Assembly (NCBI GenBank): GCA_964436935.1
Contig: CAYTES010000036.1
Span: 1-14,022 of the forward strand
DNA from: CAYTES01 sp964436935
GTDB taxonomy: Bacteria > Patescibacteriota > Gracilibacteria > UBA1369 > UBA12473
DNA length: 14,022 nucleotides
Direction: 5' to 3'
The notes beneath the pieces were generated by a model. It did not search any database, had not been told where the DNA came from, and saw nothing but the letters and a program-made list of their open reading frames with translations. Positions 5,865 to 13,593 of this stretch are shown here, piece by piece. Made by a program: the position numbers and the translations under genes. Numbering within the stretch: the stretch's first letter is position 1; every line of letters starts with the position of its first letter.

Positions 5865-7562
5865 ATGCGCACTTCCAAACTCTTCGGAAAAACCGTCAAA
5901 GAAGTTTCCAATGATGTCAAACTGGCAAGCCACAAACTGCTTTACCAAGGGGGATTTATTCGCGAATCCACGGCCGGACGCTACTATTTCTTGCCTTTGG
6001 GAATGAGAGTTCAAGACAAAATCGTCAAAGTGATTGAAACAGAAATGGATCGTGCCGGGGCTCAAAAAATGATGACTCCCGTCTTGCATCCCCTGGAACT
6101 GTGGGAAGAAACCAACCGCACCAATAGTGTGGGGTTTGAGCTCATGACCATTGCCGACCGACGGGGCGCGCAGTTTGCACTCGGCGGTACTGCCGAGGAA
6201 ATGATGGTGGATGTGGTACGCAAATTCAACGTGAGCTACAAGGACCTTCCCTTCAATATCTATCAATTTTCTCAAAAATTTCGGGATGAGATGCGCGCGC
6301 GGGGCGGACTGCTCCGGGTACGAGAATTTTTAATGAAAGATGCCTATTCTTTTCATGCCACGGAAGACGATTTCAAAAGGGAGTATGAGTCCATGTGGCA
6401 AACCTATTCTCGAATTTTCTCGCTCCTCGGTTTGGAGGCCATTCCCATCGAAGCGGACAACGGCTACATCGGCGGTGAATATTGCCATGAATTTGTGGTG
6501 GTTTCCGACGTGGGTGAAAGCCGCTTTTTAATGACCGAGGACCGTTCTTATGCCGCCCATGAAGAAGTGGCTGTGTTCAAGCGCGAACGGATGAATCCCG
6601 ATGAGGTGGAACTCCCGATGGTGGTGCAGGAAGCCAAACGCGGCCCTTCGATTGAAGCCGGAGTGAAACTGTACGGACAACCCTCTTGGCGACAGATCAA
6701 GACCATTGTTTTTGTGGCCGATAAAACGGACTATGTGCTTGCGGTGCTTCGAGGAGACTTGGAAGTGAATGAAGCCAAATTGAAACGTGCGTTGGGATGT
6801 TATGAACTTCGCCCCGCCGCGCATGATGAAGTGGAGGCGTTGGGCACTGTGGTGGGGTTTGTCTCGCCGCTTAAGCTCAAGGTCCGTAAAATCGGTGACC
6901 TTTCTTTGAAAACCGTTAAGAATTTTTATACCGGCGCCGATGAACTTCACAAAGACACACTCAATGTGAATTACGGACGCGATTTTGACGTGGATGTTTT
7001 GGCGGACATCGCCCTTCCTCCCGCCGATTGTAAAACCGAAGACGGACGTCCTTTGGTGGAAGGAAAAGGGATTGAAGTGGGTAATATTTTCCAACTGGGA
7101 ACGCACTACTCCACCAAAATGGCACGAGCGGTGTTTACCGATGCCCAAGGACAAGCGATCCCCTATTATATGGGTTGCTATGGAATTGGTGTGGGACGAA
7201 CTTTGGCCACCGTCGTCGAAGTTCATCATGATGAGAAAGGGATTGTGTGGCCTAAAAATATCGCGCCGTATCAAGTTCATTTATTGCACTTGGGAAACAG
7301 CGAAAATGCCGCCCAAAAAGCGGAATTGTTGTATGAAATCTTGTGCGAAGCGGGTATTGAAGTGCTATGGGATGACCGGGATCTGCGTACCGGCGAAAAA
7401 TTGAATGATGCGGATCTTTTGGGCATTCCGATTCGTGTGGTCGTCAGTGATCGGTCGCTGGAAGCCGGCGGAGTGGAATGGAAACTGCGTCACGAATCAG
7501 ACTTCCGCATTGTTTCAGAGCCCGAGTTACTTTCTGAAATTCAAACCTATTATGCTTCCTAA
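5865..7562 (+). CDS. proS: Prolyl-tRNA synthetase (bacterial type, with editing domain)
   Basis: The enzyme charges tRNA(Pro) with proline using ATP, in the cytoplasm. The start M-R-T-S-K-L-F matches the E. coli-type N-terminus (MRTSQYL), so I place it at the ATG at 5865 rather than at an in-frame GTG at 5832. Its 565 residues are normal for the family. Class II features: TxE loop G-G-T-A-E-E (107-112, where the usual form is G-P-T-H-E-E, but T109 and E111 are kept); motif 2 F-R-D-E-M-R-A-R...R-E-F-L-M-K-D-A-Y-S-F (139-163); motif 3 G-C-Y-G-I-G-V-G-R-T (437-446). Residues about 235-400 are the insertion (INS) editing domain that removes mischarged Ala-tRNA, with K279 where the family has its key lysine. 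The anticodon-binding domain is 467-565, with D-D-R...G-E-K-L-N-D-A-D-L-L-G-I-P. No Shine-Dalgarno is seen. Its end overlaps the next gene by 11 bp. Confidence 0.96.
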   Translation: MRTSKLFGKTVKEVSNDVKLASHKLLYQGGFIRESTAGRYYFLPLGMRVQDKIVKVIETEMDRAGAQKMMTPVLHPLELWEETNRTNSVGFELMTIADRRGAQFALGGTAEEMMVDVVRKFNVSYKDLPFNIYQFSQKFRDEMRARGGLLRVREFLMKDAYSFHATEDDFKREYESMWQTYSRIFSLLGLEAIPIEADNGYIGGEYCHEFVVVSDVGESRFLMTEDRSYAAHEEVAVFKRERMNPDEVELPMVVQEAKRGPSIEAGVKLYGQPSWRQIKTIVFVADKTDYVLAVLRGDLEVNEAKLKRALGCYELRPAAHDEVEALGTVVGFVSPLKLKVRKIGDLSLKTVKNFYTGADELHKDTLNVNYGRDFDVDVLADIALPPADCKTEDGRPLVEGKGIEVGNIFQLGTHYSTKMARAVFTDAQGQAIPYYMGCYGIGVGRTLATVVEVHHDEKGIVWPKNIAPYQVHLLHLGNSENAAQKAELLYEILCEAGIEVLWDDRDLRTGEKLNDADLLGIPIRVVVSDRSLEAGGVEWKLRHESDFRIVSEPELLSEIQTYYAS

Positions 7563-9891
7563 AAAATGGCTTTCATTAAGCCTTATCCTCCTCTTTGCCT
7601 TCCCCTCGCTTCTGTGGGCCGAATCGGACTTGACTCCAACCGCTTCCTTTTACCTGAGTCCCAGCAGCGGATCATTGGAGACTCAATTCAGCTTTGATGC
7701 CTCCGCGTCTTATGATTCCCGCGGCTTTTCAAACAATCTGGACTATCGTTGGAATTTTGACTATTCAAGCGGCGGAGACTTCGGTACATGGGATGATGAT
7801 CCAACCCTGACGCATCAATACACCACCATCGGAGAAAAAACAGTCGCCTTGGAGGTAAGAGACGAAGAGGGCGCCACCGATCGAACGTATGGAACGCTTA
7901 ACGTGTCCGAATCTCCGGCTTTTAGTGCCTGGTTTGATGTGAGTCCTACGTCGGGAAATTTGAACACCAGCTTTAGTTTCAGCGCACAGATCTCAACCAA
8001 GGCTTCGGTCTCAAAAGATGATTTTCAGGTGCGATGGGATTTTAATGGAGACGCCACGTATGACACCGCCTATTCCACCTCAAAAACCGCTTACCATACC
8101 TATTCGGATACCGGGTATTACAATCCTCACCTTCAAGTGCGAAGTCCCGAGGGAGAAGTGATTGAGGTGGTGGGCTATGACGATGACGACCCCAATGAAA
8201 TCACTTTCATCTATGTTGCCGAAAGTGAATATCCGGAAGCGTCGATCGTGGTTTACCCTTCCGGAGGGTCGGTCCAAACCCAATTCTATTTTGACGGATC
8301 CAAGTCATTCGATGCGCAGGATCATAAAAATCTGGAATACCGCTGGGATTTTGAGGGCGATGGCCTTTTTGATGTCGACTGGAGCACGGAAATAGACCCC
8401 ACTCATAAATATGAAATTTCAGGAACCTACAATGCGATCTTACAAGTTCGTGATGGCGACGGAAACACCGATGAAGTGTTCACCACCATCATTATCGGAG
8501 AAGATAATTTGGTGCCCGAAGCGGATTTTACGATCACTTCGGATAGCGGCCTGAGTGATAAAACCTTGGGAACCACCAGCACAACCTTCACCCTTAATGC
8601 CAGCGTGACCACGGATGAAGAAGATACTCTCAGTGAGATTCAAGTACGCTGGGATTTTGAGGGCGATGGCAGTTACGACACCACCTTTGACACCCAGAAA
8701 ACGGCCGAACATCGTTATTTGGAAGCGGGAACCTATACCATTGTCTTACAGGTTATGGATACCGATGGACAAAAAGACACGCATGAGGAAACCGTGACCA
8801 TCGTGGCCAACGACGGCCCCGTCGCCTTCTTTGAAGTGGATCCTTTGCGCGGCACTCCGGGAACGGTATTTTCTTTTGATGCGTCCGCTTCCAGTGACAG
8901 CCAATACTTAACGAGCGAGCTGCAGGTACGATGGGATTTTGATGGCGATGGCAGTTACGATACCGTTTTTGCGGTGGACAAAACAACCAGTACCACCTAT
9001 GAGAAACCTGGGGAATACACGGTCACGCTTCAAGTCAAAGATCCCGAAAGTAAAACTTCGACGACCACCCAAAGCATTGAAGTGGTGGAAAGTACTGCGC
9101 CCGTTGCCGAACTGTCGGTGAATGTGAGCTCCGGCACGTTTTCCACTCTGTTCCAATTCGACGGCTCCTCCTCCCACGACGGCGAAACCTTTCCGGACGA
9201 ACTGTGGTTCCGGTGGGATTTGAATTATACCGGTGCCAATGACATCGCTTATGACACCTCTTGGAGTCGGGCGAATACCAAATCCGCGTACTTTGATCAA
9301 CCGGGCGACATCACGGTGCGGTTGGACGTGAAAGATGAAGAAGGAAATATCGCCACGGATTTTGTAACGATCAGCATTCATTGGGCTTCGGCGTATATGG
9401 ATTATCTGAAAGACAATGGCATCCTCAAAGGGTATTCCGGGGGCGACATGGCTCCGGATCAGCAGGTCACACGGGCTGAACTGCTCAAGATGGCACTTAA
9501 AGCCGTAGAGGTAACGGAATCCGGACATACTTATCAGGGCTATTTCACGGATGTGAAACAGAGCGACTGGTTCGATGTGTATGTGGAAAAAGCCTATGAG
9601 ATGGGAATTGTGAAGGGGTATTCGGATGGGAGTTTTCATCCCAACTCCCCCATCACCCGAGCGGAAGCCATGAAGATCCTGATGGAAGCGTTTGAGCTGG
9701 AATTGGAATCGTATGAGAGTGGGGATTTCCCGGATGTGCATGAATGGGACTGGTTTGCCGATTATGTGGCGACCGCGTACGAATATGGGCTTATCAATGG
9801 ATACAACGATGGCTATTTCCGTCCCAATAATTTGATGACGCGAGGAGAAGCATCGAAAATTTTGGCCTTGGCCATGCAGGGGAGATTGTAG
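7552..9891 (+). CDS. SLH-anchored surface protein with six PKD-like domains
   Basis: The 779-residue product starts with a signal peptide (LPKKWLSLSLILLFAFPSLL, cleavage after W-A, about residue 23). Six PKD-like beta-sandwich domains follow (about 26-119, 122-223, 227-318, 320-418, 421-513, 515-609), each with the R-W-[DN]-[FL] core followed in most by an N/E/DGDG..Y/FD turn, and a G-x-Y-x-x-x-L-Q-V-x-D strand. The C-terminus holds three SLH motifs: a short first (611-651, G-I-L-K-G-Y-S-G-G), a full second (663-713, F-T-D-V...W-F...G-I-V-K-G-Y-S-D-G-S-F-H-P) and third (725-775, F-P-D-V...G-L-I-N-G-Y-N-D-G-Y-F-R-P). SLH domains bind cell-wall polysaccharide, so the PKD stalk should project from the surface as a structural or adhesion protein. 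The start is the ATG at 7552, inside the end of proS; there is no Shine-Dalgarno, suggesting translational coupling. A longer in-frame extension back to 7405 lies over proS and is rejected because it buries the signal peptide. Confidence 0.92.
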   Translation: MLPKKWLSLSLILLFAFPSLLWAESDLTPTASFYLSPSSGSLETQFSFDASASYDSRGFSNNLDYRWNFDYSSGGDFGTWDDDPTLTHQYTTIGEKTVALEVRDEEGATDRTYGTLNVSESPAFSAWFDVSPTSGNLNTSFSFSAQISTKASVSKDDFQVRWDFNGDATYDTAYSTSKTAYHTYSDTGYYNPHLQVRSPEGEVIEVVGYDDDDPNEITFIYVAESEYPEASIVVYPSGGSVQTQFYFDGSKSFDAQDHKNLEYRWDFEGDGLFDVDWSTEIDPTHKYEISGTYNAILQVRDGDGNTDEVFTTIIIGEDNLVPEADFTITSDSGLSDKTLGTTSTTFTLNASVTTDEEDTLSEIQVRWDFEGDGSYDTTFDTQKTAEHRYLEAGTYTIVLQVMDTDGQKDTHEETVTIVANDGPVAFFEVDPLRGTPGTVFSFDASASSDSQYLTSELQVRWDFDGDGSYDTVFAVDKTTSTTYEKPGEYTVTLQVKDPESKTSTTTQSIEVVESTAPVAELSVNVSSGTFSTLFQFDGSSSHDGETFPDELWFRWDLNYTGANDIAYDTSWSRANTKSAYFDQPGDITVRLDVKDEEGNIATDFVTISIHWASAYMDYLKDNGILKGYSGGDMAPDQQVTRAELLKMALKAVEVTESGHTYQGYFTDVKQSDWFDVYVEKAYEMGIVKGYSDGSFHPNSPITRAEAMKILMEAFELELESYESGDFPDVHEWDWFADYVATAYEYGLINGYNDGYFRPNNLMTRGEASKILALAMQGRL
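8341..8952 (+). repeat. Short DNA repeats inside the PKD array
   Basis: A 24-bp stretch at 8341-8364 is exactly repeated at 8647-8670 and recurs with two changes at 8929-8952. All encode the R-W-D-F-[ED]-G-D-G turn of PKD domains 3, 4 and 5, and domains 4 and 5 also share the following G-S-Y-D-T codons. DNA identity suggests these domains arose by recent internal duplication or are kept similar by recombination. Confidence 0.75.
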
Positions 9892-9999
9892 CGCTCTCCT
9901 CCGAGTGGTTTGAATAGAAATAATCCTCGCTTAACTTCGTAAAAATTGCTTCAGGACCCACGAGACCCTAAAAAGATTTATTCGATTTTAATTTGAGAT

Positions 10000-10010
10000 T
10001 GGGATAAAAT
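10000..10010 (+). promoter_or_regulatory. Weak candidate promoter (extended -10) for the small ORF
   Basis: TGG followed by GATAAAAT (10000-10010) resembles an extended -10, about 27 bp before the ATG at 10037, in an AT-rich stretch. No good -35 is visible (the best is TTCGAT at 9981-9986). The rest of the 9892-10036 gap shows no hairpin terminator for the SLH gene. Confidence 0.28.
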
Positions 10011-10036
10011 TAAGCCTACAATTTAAAATTTTTTTT

Positions 10037-10282
10037 ATGGAAAGAAGCGACTATCATCCTCCAGAGCAGGCTTCCCCTGAAGATTTGGTACGGTTGCCAA
10101 AGATTTTTATTTCACCGGAGACCTGCGCCAGAATTAGAATTGCCTACCTACCCGGACAAACTTTCTATGGTGAACCGCGTAATCCCGATGAAGTAAAATC
10201 AGGAGTTGATATCGTGTGTAGAAATGTATTCAATTCTGAAGGAAAAAGGATTGCAGGTTCTCTTACCTGCAGAGTTCAATAA
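10037..10282 (+). CDS. Small hypothetical protein, 81 residues
   Basis: I do not recognise this protein. It has no signal peptide or membrane helix. The sequence is proline- and charge-rich at the N-terminus (MERSDYHPPEQASPEDLVRL) and more strand-like later (residues 32-42 and 55-80), with three cysteines (C30, C61, C78). It could be a small beta domain. Support comes from protein-like composition, a plausible leader with an AT-rich promoter-like stretch, and a hairpin right after the stop. The ATG is preceded by a run of T with no Shine-Dalgarno. It stands alone between the SLH gene and the 339-residue gene, which has its own promoter. Confidence 0.62.
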   Translation: MERSDYHPPEQASPEDLVRLPKIFISPETCARIRIAYLPGQTFYGEPRNPDEVKSGVDIVCRNVFNSEGKRIAGSLTCRVQ

Positions 10283-10285
10283 AGA

Positions 10286-10316
10286 TCGCTAGCTTAAGGA
10301 TAGCGAAAATATTTTA
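10286..10316 (+). terminator. Possible weak terminator after the small ORF
   Basis: TCGCTA (10286-10291) pairs with TAGCGA (10301-10306) across a 9-nt loop, followed by AAAATATTTT. It begins 3 bp after the stop codon. The stem is short and the T-run brief, so efficiency is uncertain. Confidence 0.4.
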
Positions 10317-10366
10317 AGGTAGTGTTAAGTGCTGAATGCTAGTCCTTTTTATGAAGGCTCATTTTT

Positions 10367-10395
10367 TTGATCTTTGCTCTATTTTGTGCTATAAT
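10367..10395 (+). promoter_or_regulatory. Strong sigma70-type promoter for the 339-residue gene
   Basis: TTGATC (10367-10372), a 17-bp spacer and a perfect TATAAT (10390-10395) preceded by TGC (extended -10). Transcription should start near 10402, about 30 nt before the ATG. The core and the next 11 bases (TGCTATAATTTTTAGATTT) are identical to the promoter at 11476-11504. Confidence 0.82.
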
Positions 10396-10431
10396 TTTTA
10401 GATTTCGGGTGCAAGCTAATCCCTTATTGCA

Positions 10432-11451
10432 ATGTTGGAAGAAAAAGGTACGGATTTGATCGAAGCGCTTACATTGCAACCCGGATATCAGGACAAGCGG
10501 GTCAAAAATGTGGTGGATGAATTTTTACCTGAACTGGTGGAACTTCAGCGTAAAGGCAATCATGCAGAAGTGTTGAAAAAAATGGAAGAATTAAAAAAAC
10601 GATTGGAGGCCATTTATTTCGTTGATCCCCTTTTACTGAGCTACCATGCGTTTCTCAAGAACCTAGGATTGAATGAAGGGGAGGTTGAATCGTTGAAAAA
10701 GTTGGCCACAGGGTATGACGATGCCGTGATCATTGCGCGGAAACAAACGCTCAATCCCCACTTACCCGTACCCATACCCACTCTGGAGCGTGTGCTTCAG
10801 GAACTCATGCGATTGCCTGCGGAAGTGCTACATGAGGTGGCGAAGTTTGGAAGACCAACGCTACTGATGACTCCTCCCAACACTATGGAAGAAAAAATAG
10901 AGGCCATGAATAGCTATAAGCCCTATAAGGCCGAAGCGGATCATTGGGGTAATTACCAAAACAATGTCTACTTTGGCGGGAACCCAAACAGCCCGGTATG
11001 GGGTCCCCAGCCTACTCAATTAGAAATCAGCGTCACAGAGGGAATGCCCATCCTGCCGCAACTTTCACCTGAACTATTGGAACAAAACTATGGAGAGCAG
11101 TATAAGCGGTTCTATAGAGACCTAACAGGAAGAGGATTACGGATGATCACAGCTCATGAATTTGCAGGCCTCGAACAGCTATCATTGTTGAACTATGAAC
11201 GAGCAAAAAATAATGAAGCCCATCCGTATCATGATGCCCCTCAAGAGGAGATTGTTGATTTTTATGAGGAGGGTCAAAATAAAGTCATGACCGCTTTCTA
11301 TCAGCCCGAGGAAAATTTGACAAATATTAAGATAGTTCGTTGCGGTCACTTTGACTCCGATGCTTTGCAGTTGTTCTTCGATTCTAAAAATTCTTCCGAT
11401 GAGCGTGGTTACCTTCGCTTTCGCCCGTCGGTAGAGGTTTTTGAATTTTAG
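10432..11451 (+). CDS. Hypothetical protein, 339 residues
   Basis: I do not recognise this protein. No signal peptide or transmembrane helix is visible, so it is probably cytoplasmic. Residues 1-140 are helical and charged (VKNVVDEFLPELVELQRKGN; KKMEELKKRLEAI; LERVLQELMRLPAEVLHEV). Residues 140-339 have a globular pattern with many aromatic residues (YKAEADHWGNYQNNVYFGG; PVWGPQPTQLEISVTEGMPI; EQYKRFYRDLTGRGLRMITA; IKIVRCGHFDSDALQLFF; GYLRFRPSVEVFEF). There are no catalytic motifs I can name. It is a single gene with its own strong promoter, a near copy of that of the next gene, so the two are probably co-expressed. The ATG at 10432 has no Shine-Dalgarno. Coding status is secure from length, promoter and composition. 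Confidence 0.8.
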   Translation: MLEEKGTDLIEALTLQPGYQDKRVKNVVDEFLPELVELQRKGNHAEVLKKMEELKKRLEAIYFVDPLLLSYHAFLKNLGLNEGEVESLKKLATGYDDAVIIARKQTLNPHLPVPIPTLERVLQELMRLPAEVLHEVAKFGRPTLLMTPPNTMEEKIEAMNSYKPYKAEADHWGNYQNNVYFGGNPNSPVWGPQPTQLEISVTEGMPILPQLSPELLEQNYGEQYKRFYRDLTGRGLRMITAHEFAGLEQLSLLNYERAKNNEAHPYHDAPQEEIVDFYEEGQNKVMTAFYQPEENLTNIKIVRCGHFDSDALQLFFDSKNSSDERGYLRFRPSVEVFEF

Positions 11452-11475
11452 GATAGCCTCCTAATGCCTAACCTT

Positions 11476-11504
11476 TTGATCTTTTCCCGTTTTTATGCTA
11501 TAAT
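11476..11504 (+). promoter_or_regulatory. Strong sigma70-type promoter for the solenoid gene
   Basis: TTGATC (11476-11481), a 17-bp spacer and a perfect TATAAT (11499-11504) with an extended TGC upstream. The start would be near 11511, giving a leader of about 35 nt rich in A and lacking a Shine-Dalgarno. It is a twin of the promoter at 10367-10395. Confidence 0.83.
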
Positions 11505-11545
11505 TTTTAGATTTTAAAAACAAAAACTCACTAAATCTTTTGCGC

Positions 11546-13036
11546 ATGAAAACTTCGCTCTACTCTCGACTCCTTTCCTTGCTTGTATTGAGCGGACTCC
11601 TTTTTGGTATCGTGGGCTCAACGGCTCTCGCCTCCCCCACCTCAAGTCCCCCGAATGGAAATGCCAGCCCCAAGTTCAAAAGCATCAGTATTTTCGGAGA
11701 TGCGGAAATCGATGGGAATTTGGAAGTGGGACAAGCGGTCACGATTGCTCAAGACTTGAGTGTTTCCGGTGGAATCAATGTCACCGGAGCCTTAAATGTC
11801 GGTGGCCAATCTTTCTTTATGGATCAAGCCAATTTCTCCAAAGACATCATTACCGAACAACAAGTTTTTGTCGGAACCCAACTCAATGTGGAAAATGACG
11901 CCATTGTCGGGGGGCAACTTTCCGTCGCCAATCAGGCCAATTTTGGAAACAGCCTCATTGTCGCGGGAGGATTATCTCTCGGAGAAAACATTGAGGTGAG
12001 CGGTGATATTAACGGACAGGGAAATTTGGATATTGCCGGAGATTCTCACGTGGACGGCAGTTTTAGCGTGGATGGAGATTTGATCGTGGATAACGAAACG
12101 CAATTGAAAAATGTTGTGATTGACGGCGATCTTACTGTGAATGGAACCATCAATGGAATGGAAAGTGTGCCCCAAGATGGGCAACCGCAAGAAGAGACCC
12201 AAGGGGGCGACCTCACCGTGGACGGTCAACTTTTCGTGAAAGGCCAAGCCAATTTTGAGCAAGACATCATTAGCAACCAACAACTGTCCATTGCCCAACA
12301 AGCGAACTTTGGTGCCGATATTATAGGAAATAGTCAACTCACGATTGCCGGGCAAGCCAATTTGAATGGCGATGCCATCATCAACGGCCAGCTGTTTGCC
12401 AATAAACAAGCCAACTTTAAGGAAAACGCGATTTTCAATAAAGATCTTATTGGAGCCAAAGGCCAATTTGGAGAACTATCCATTTCGCCCACTTCGGATG
12501 GACTGGGAACCACGATTAAGGAGGGTTACATTCAATCGATCACCAAAAACAATGCCGCCCTCATTGGAATCAATCAAAATGTGGTGAACGGCAATGGAGG
12601 CATCAAGGGAATTTTAAGAGAAAGCATTGGAGACACCGTGGCCTGGCTGGGATACAAGGACGGTTCGGGCGGAGTGTATGGCATTTATACCCAAGGGGTG
12701 ACTAAAACCGGCAGTTTAATTTCAGATCGCGAAGTGTTCACCAACACCATTGCCTCCACCACCGGTAAGGTTAATATTCAGGGTGGAGTGACCGCCAGTG
12801 ATTTTGGGAAATTCAATTTCTATACCAAAACCATCAAGAATGGAAATGGCACCGCGGCCACTCAAAAATGCTCGAACAATGAAATCTTGATCGCCTGTGG
12901 AGGCTACAGCAACCAACCCGGCAACTATCAAGGCGACGTGATGTACAACAAAGAGTGTACCGCCATGCGCAGCAACACCACCGGAGACCTCACGGTGTAC
13001 GCGTACTGCTTTGACCCACGGAACTTACCGTACTGA
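11546..13036 (+). CDS. Secreted beta-solenoid protein of 18-residue repeats with Cys-containing C-terminal domain
   Basis: The 496-residue product has a signal peptide (RLLSLLVLSGLLFGIVGSTA, cleavage near A27 or A29) and a Pro/Ser linker. An array of 18-residue repeats covers residues 57-204 and 221-298, for example GQLFVKGQANFEQDIISN, QQLSIAQQANFGADIIGN, SQLTIAGQANLNGDAIIN and GQLFANKQANFKENAIFN in series. Each is three hexads with alternating hydrophobic residues, as in a beta-helix with one repeat per turn; bactofilins have similar turns but are cytoplasmic. A Gln/Pro-rich linker (205-220) splits the array. Residues 320-430 resemble a fibre shaft-to-head region, and the C-terminal domain has four cysteines (C442, C451, C471, C488) in a C..NEILIACGGY...CTAM...LTVYAYC pattern recalling secreted domains ending in YAIC. 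The ATG at 11546 is preferred to a TTG at 11540 because it starts the signal peptide. It is probably a surface fibre or adhesin. The stop is TGA. Confidence 0.86.
   Translation: MKTSLYSRLLSLLVLSGLLFGIVGSTALASPTSSPPNGNASPKFKSISIFGDAEIDGNLEVGQAVTIAQDLSVSGGINVTGALNVGGQSFFMDQANFSKDIITEQQVFVGTQLNVENDAIVGGQLSVANQANFGNSLIVAGGLSLGENIEVSGDINGQGNLDIAGDSHVDGSFSVDGDLIVDNETQLKNVVIDGDLTVNGTINGMESVPQDGQPQEETQGGDLTVDGQLFVKGQANFEQDIISNQQLSIAQQANFGADIIGNSQLTIAGQANLNGDAIINGQLFANKQANFKENAIFNKDLIGAKGQFGELSISPTSDGLGTTIKEGYIQSITKNNAALIGINQNVVNGNGGIKGILRESIGDTVAWLGYKDGSGGVYGIYTQGVTKTGSLISDREVFTNTIASTTGKVNIQGGVTASDFGKFNFYTKTIKNGNGTAATQKCSNNEILIACGGYSNQPGNYQGDVMYNKECTAMRSNTTGDLTVYAYCFDPRNLPY
11714..12439 (+). repeat. 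54-bp (18-codon) tandem repeat array encoding the solenoid
   Basis: About a dozen imperfect 54-bp units occupy 11714-12157 and 12206-12439, interrupted by a non-repeat linker. The least diverged units share DNA stretches such as CAAGCCAATTT and AGACATCATTA (for example near 11826-11851 and 12246-12271). The in-frame period of exactly 18 codons holds throughout except for a 12-residue partial unit at residues 75-86. Confidence 0.85.
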
Positions 13037-13078
13037 TCGATGAAAGGTTGAACGTTAAGATAACGGCCACACCATCCT

Positions 13079-13108
13079 AAATAACCCCGGAGCTCGGGGT
13101 TATTTTTA
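13079..13108 (+). terminator. Strong rho-independent terminator, possibly bidirectional
   Basis: An 11-bp perfect stem (13079-13089 with 13095-13105) with a GAGCT loop and a CCCCG/CGGGG core, followed by TTTTTATT on the plus strand. It lies 43 bp after the solenoid stop and 19 bp before the end of the convergent lipoprotein gene, so it may serve both, though the minus-strand tail (TTATTTAGG) is poorer in T. Confidence 0.9.
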
Positions 13109-13126
13109 TTCCGGCTGCTTTTCCTT

Positions 13127-13570
13127 TTATTCCTGCGCTGTTGTCGGCGTGGTACTCATGCTTTCCGACTCTATAAAAGGATTGTATTCATCTTCTTTTT
13201 GCATTGCTTCGATCATCTTCAAACAAGATTCTTTGGTGCTTTCACTTTCAATCGGGTCGCACGAGGCAGGATCCTGAGTCTCCTTGGCCTGAGCGAAAGC
13301 GATATTCACAATACAGGATTCCTGGATCACCACGTCCTCTATTTCTTCACATTGGGAAAGATCAAGCGTGCTGAGCGCTTCCTGGTAGGTATCACTCACC
13401 GCTTGAGCCGTGAGCTCGGTGCGAGGGACTTCAACTTGTTCTTCCTCCGCACTTCCATACACACCTTCCTCTGCGGGAAGGGTACTTTCCTCTTCATCCC
13501 CACATCCGCTCAGAAGGAATAATGCCATCATGAGGGGAAGGATCATCCACTTGTTCGGAAAAACATTCAT
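13127..13570 (-). CDS. Putative lipoprotein with paired CX11C motifs
   Basis: The 147-residue product has a short basic N-terminus, a hydrophobic stretch and a lipobox L-L-S-G-C (residues 19-23), so it should be lipid-modified at C23 and anchored to the outer face of the membrane. The mature part is very acidic (GDEEEST, AEEEQVEVP). Two internally similar segments follow: Q-C-E-E-I-E-D-V-V-I-Q-E-S-C and S-C-D-P-I-E-S-E-S-T-K-E-S-C, each with two cysteines 12 residues apart, suggesting two disulfide-closed helical hairpins. Short C..I/L...C pairs like this occur in other predicted exported proteins of CPR and DPANN genomes, as far as I recall. It is convergent with the solenoid gene and 23 bp downstream of the partial gene at the right edge, probably one operon. 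The ATG at 13570 is preceded by a C-rich tract rather than a Shine-Dalgarno. Function is unknown. Confidence 0.82.
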   Translation of the reverse strand: MNVFPNKWMILPLMMALFLLSGCGDEEESTLPAEEGVYGSAEEEQVEVPRTELTAQAVSDTYQEALSTLDLSQCEEIEDVVIQESCIVNIAFAQAKETQDPASCDPIESESTKESCLKMIEAMQKEDEYNPFIESESMSTTPTTAQE

Positions 13571-13593
13571 GGGGAGGGGAAATTAGACGACAA

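Noticed and set aside
6528..7280. 250-codon minus-strand frame opposite proS
   Set aside because: Mirror frame of a conserved synthetase; His- and Phe-rich composition typical of antisense shadows.
8908..9741. 277-codon minus-strand frame opposite the PKD/SLH gene
   Set aside because: Antisense shadow of the PKD and SLH codons; rich in Ile, His and Arg without domain features.
11972..12466. 164-codon minus-strand frame opposite the solenoid
   Set aside because: Its apparent repeats mirror the 54-bp repeats of the plus-strand gene; no promoter or leader.
13034..13063. TGA possibly read as Gly (code 25), as in Gracilibacteria or Absconditabacteria
   Set aside because: No gene contains an internal TGA at a conserved Gly; Gly is written GGN throughout, and the one terminal TGA is followed by a strong terminator.
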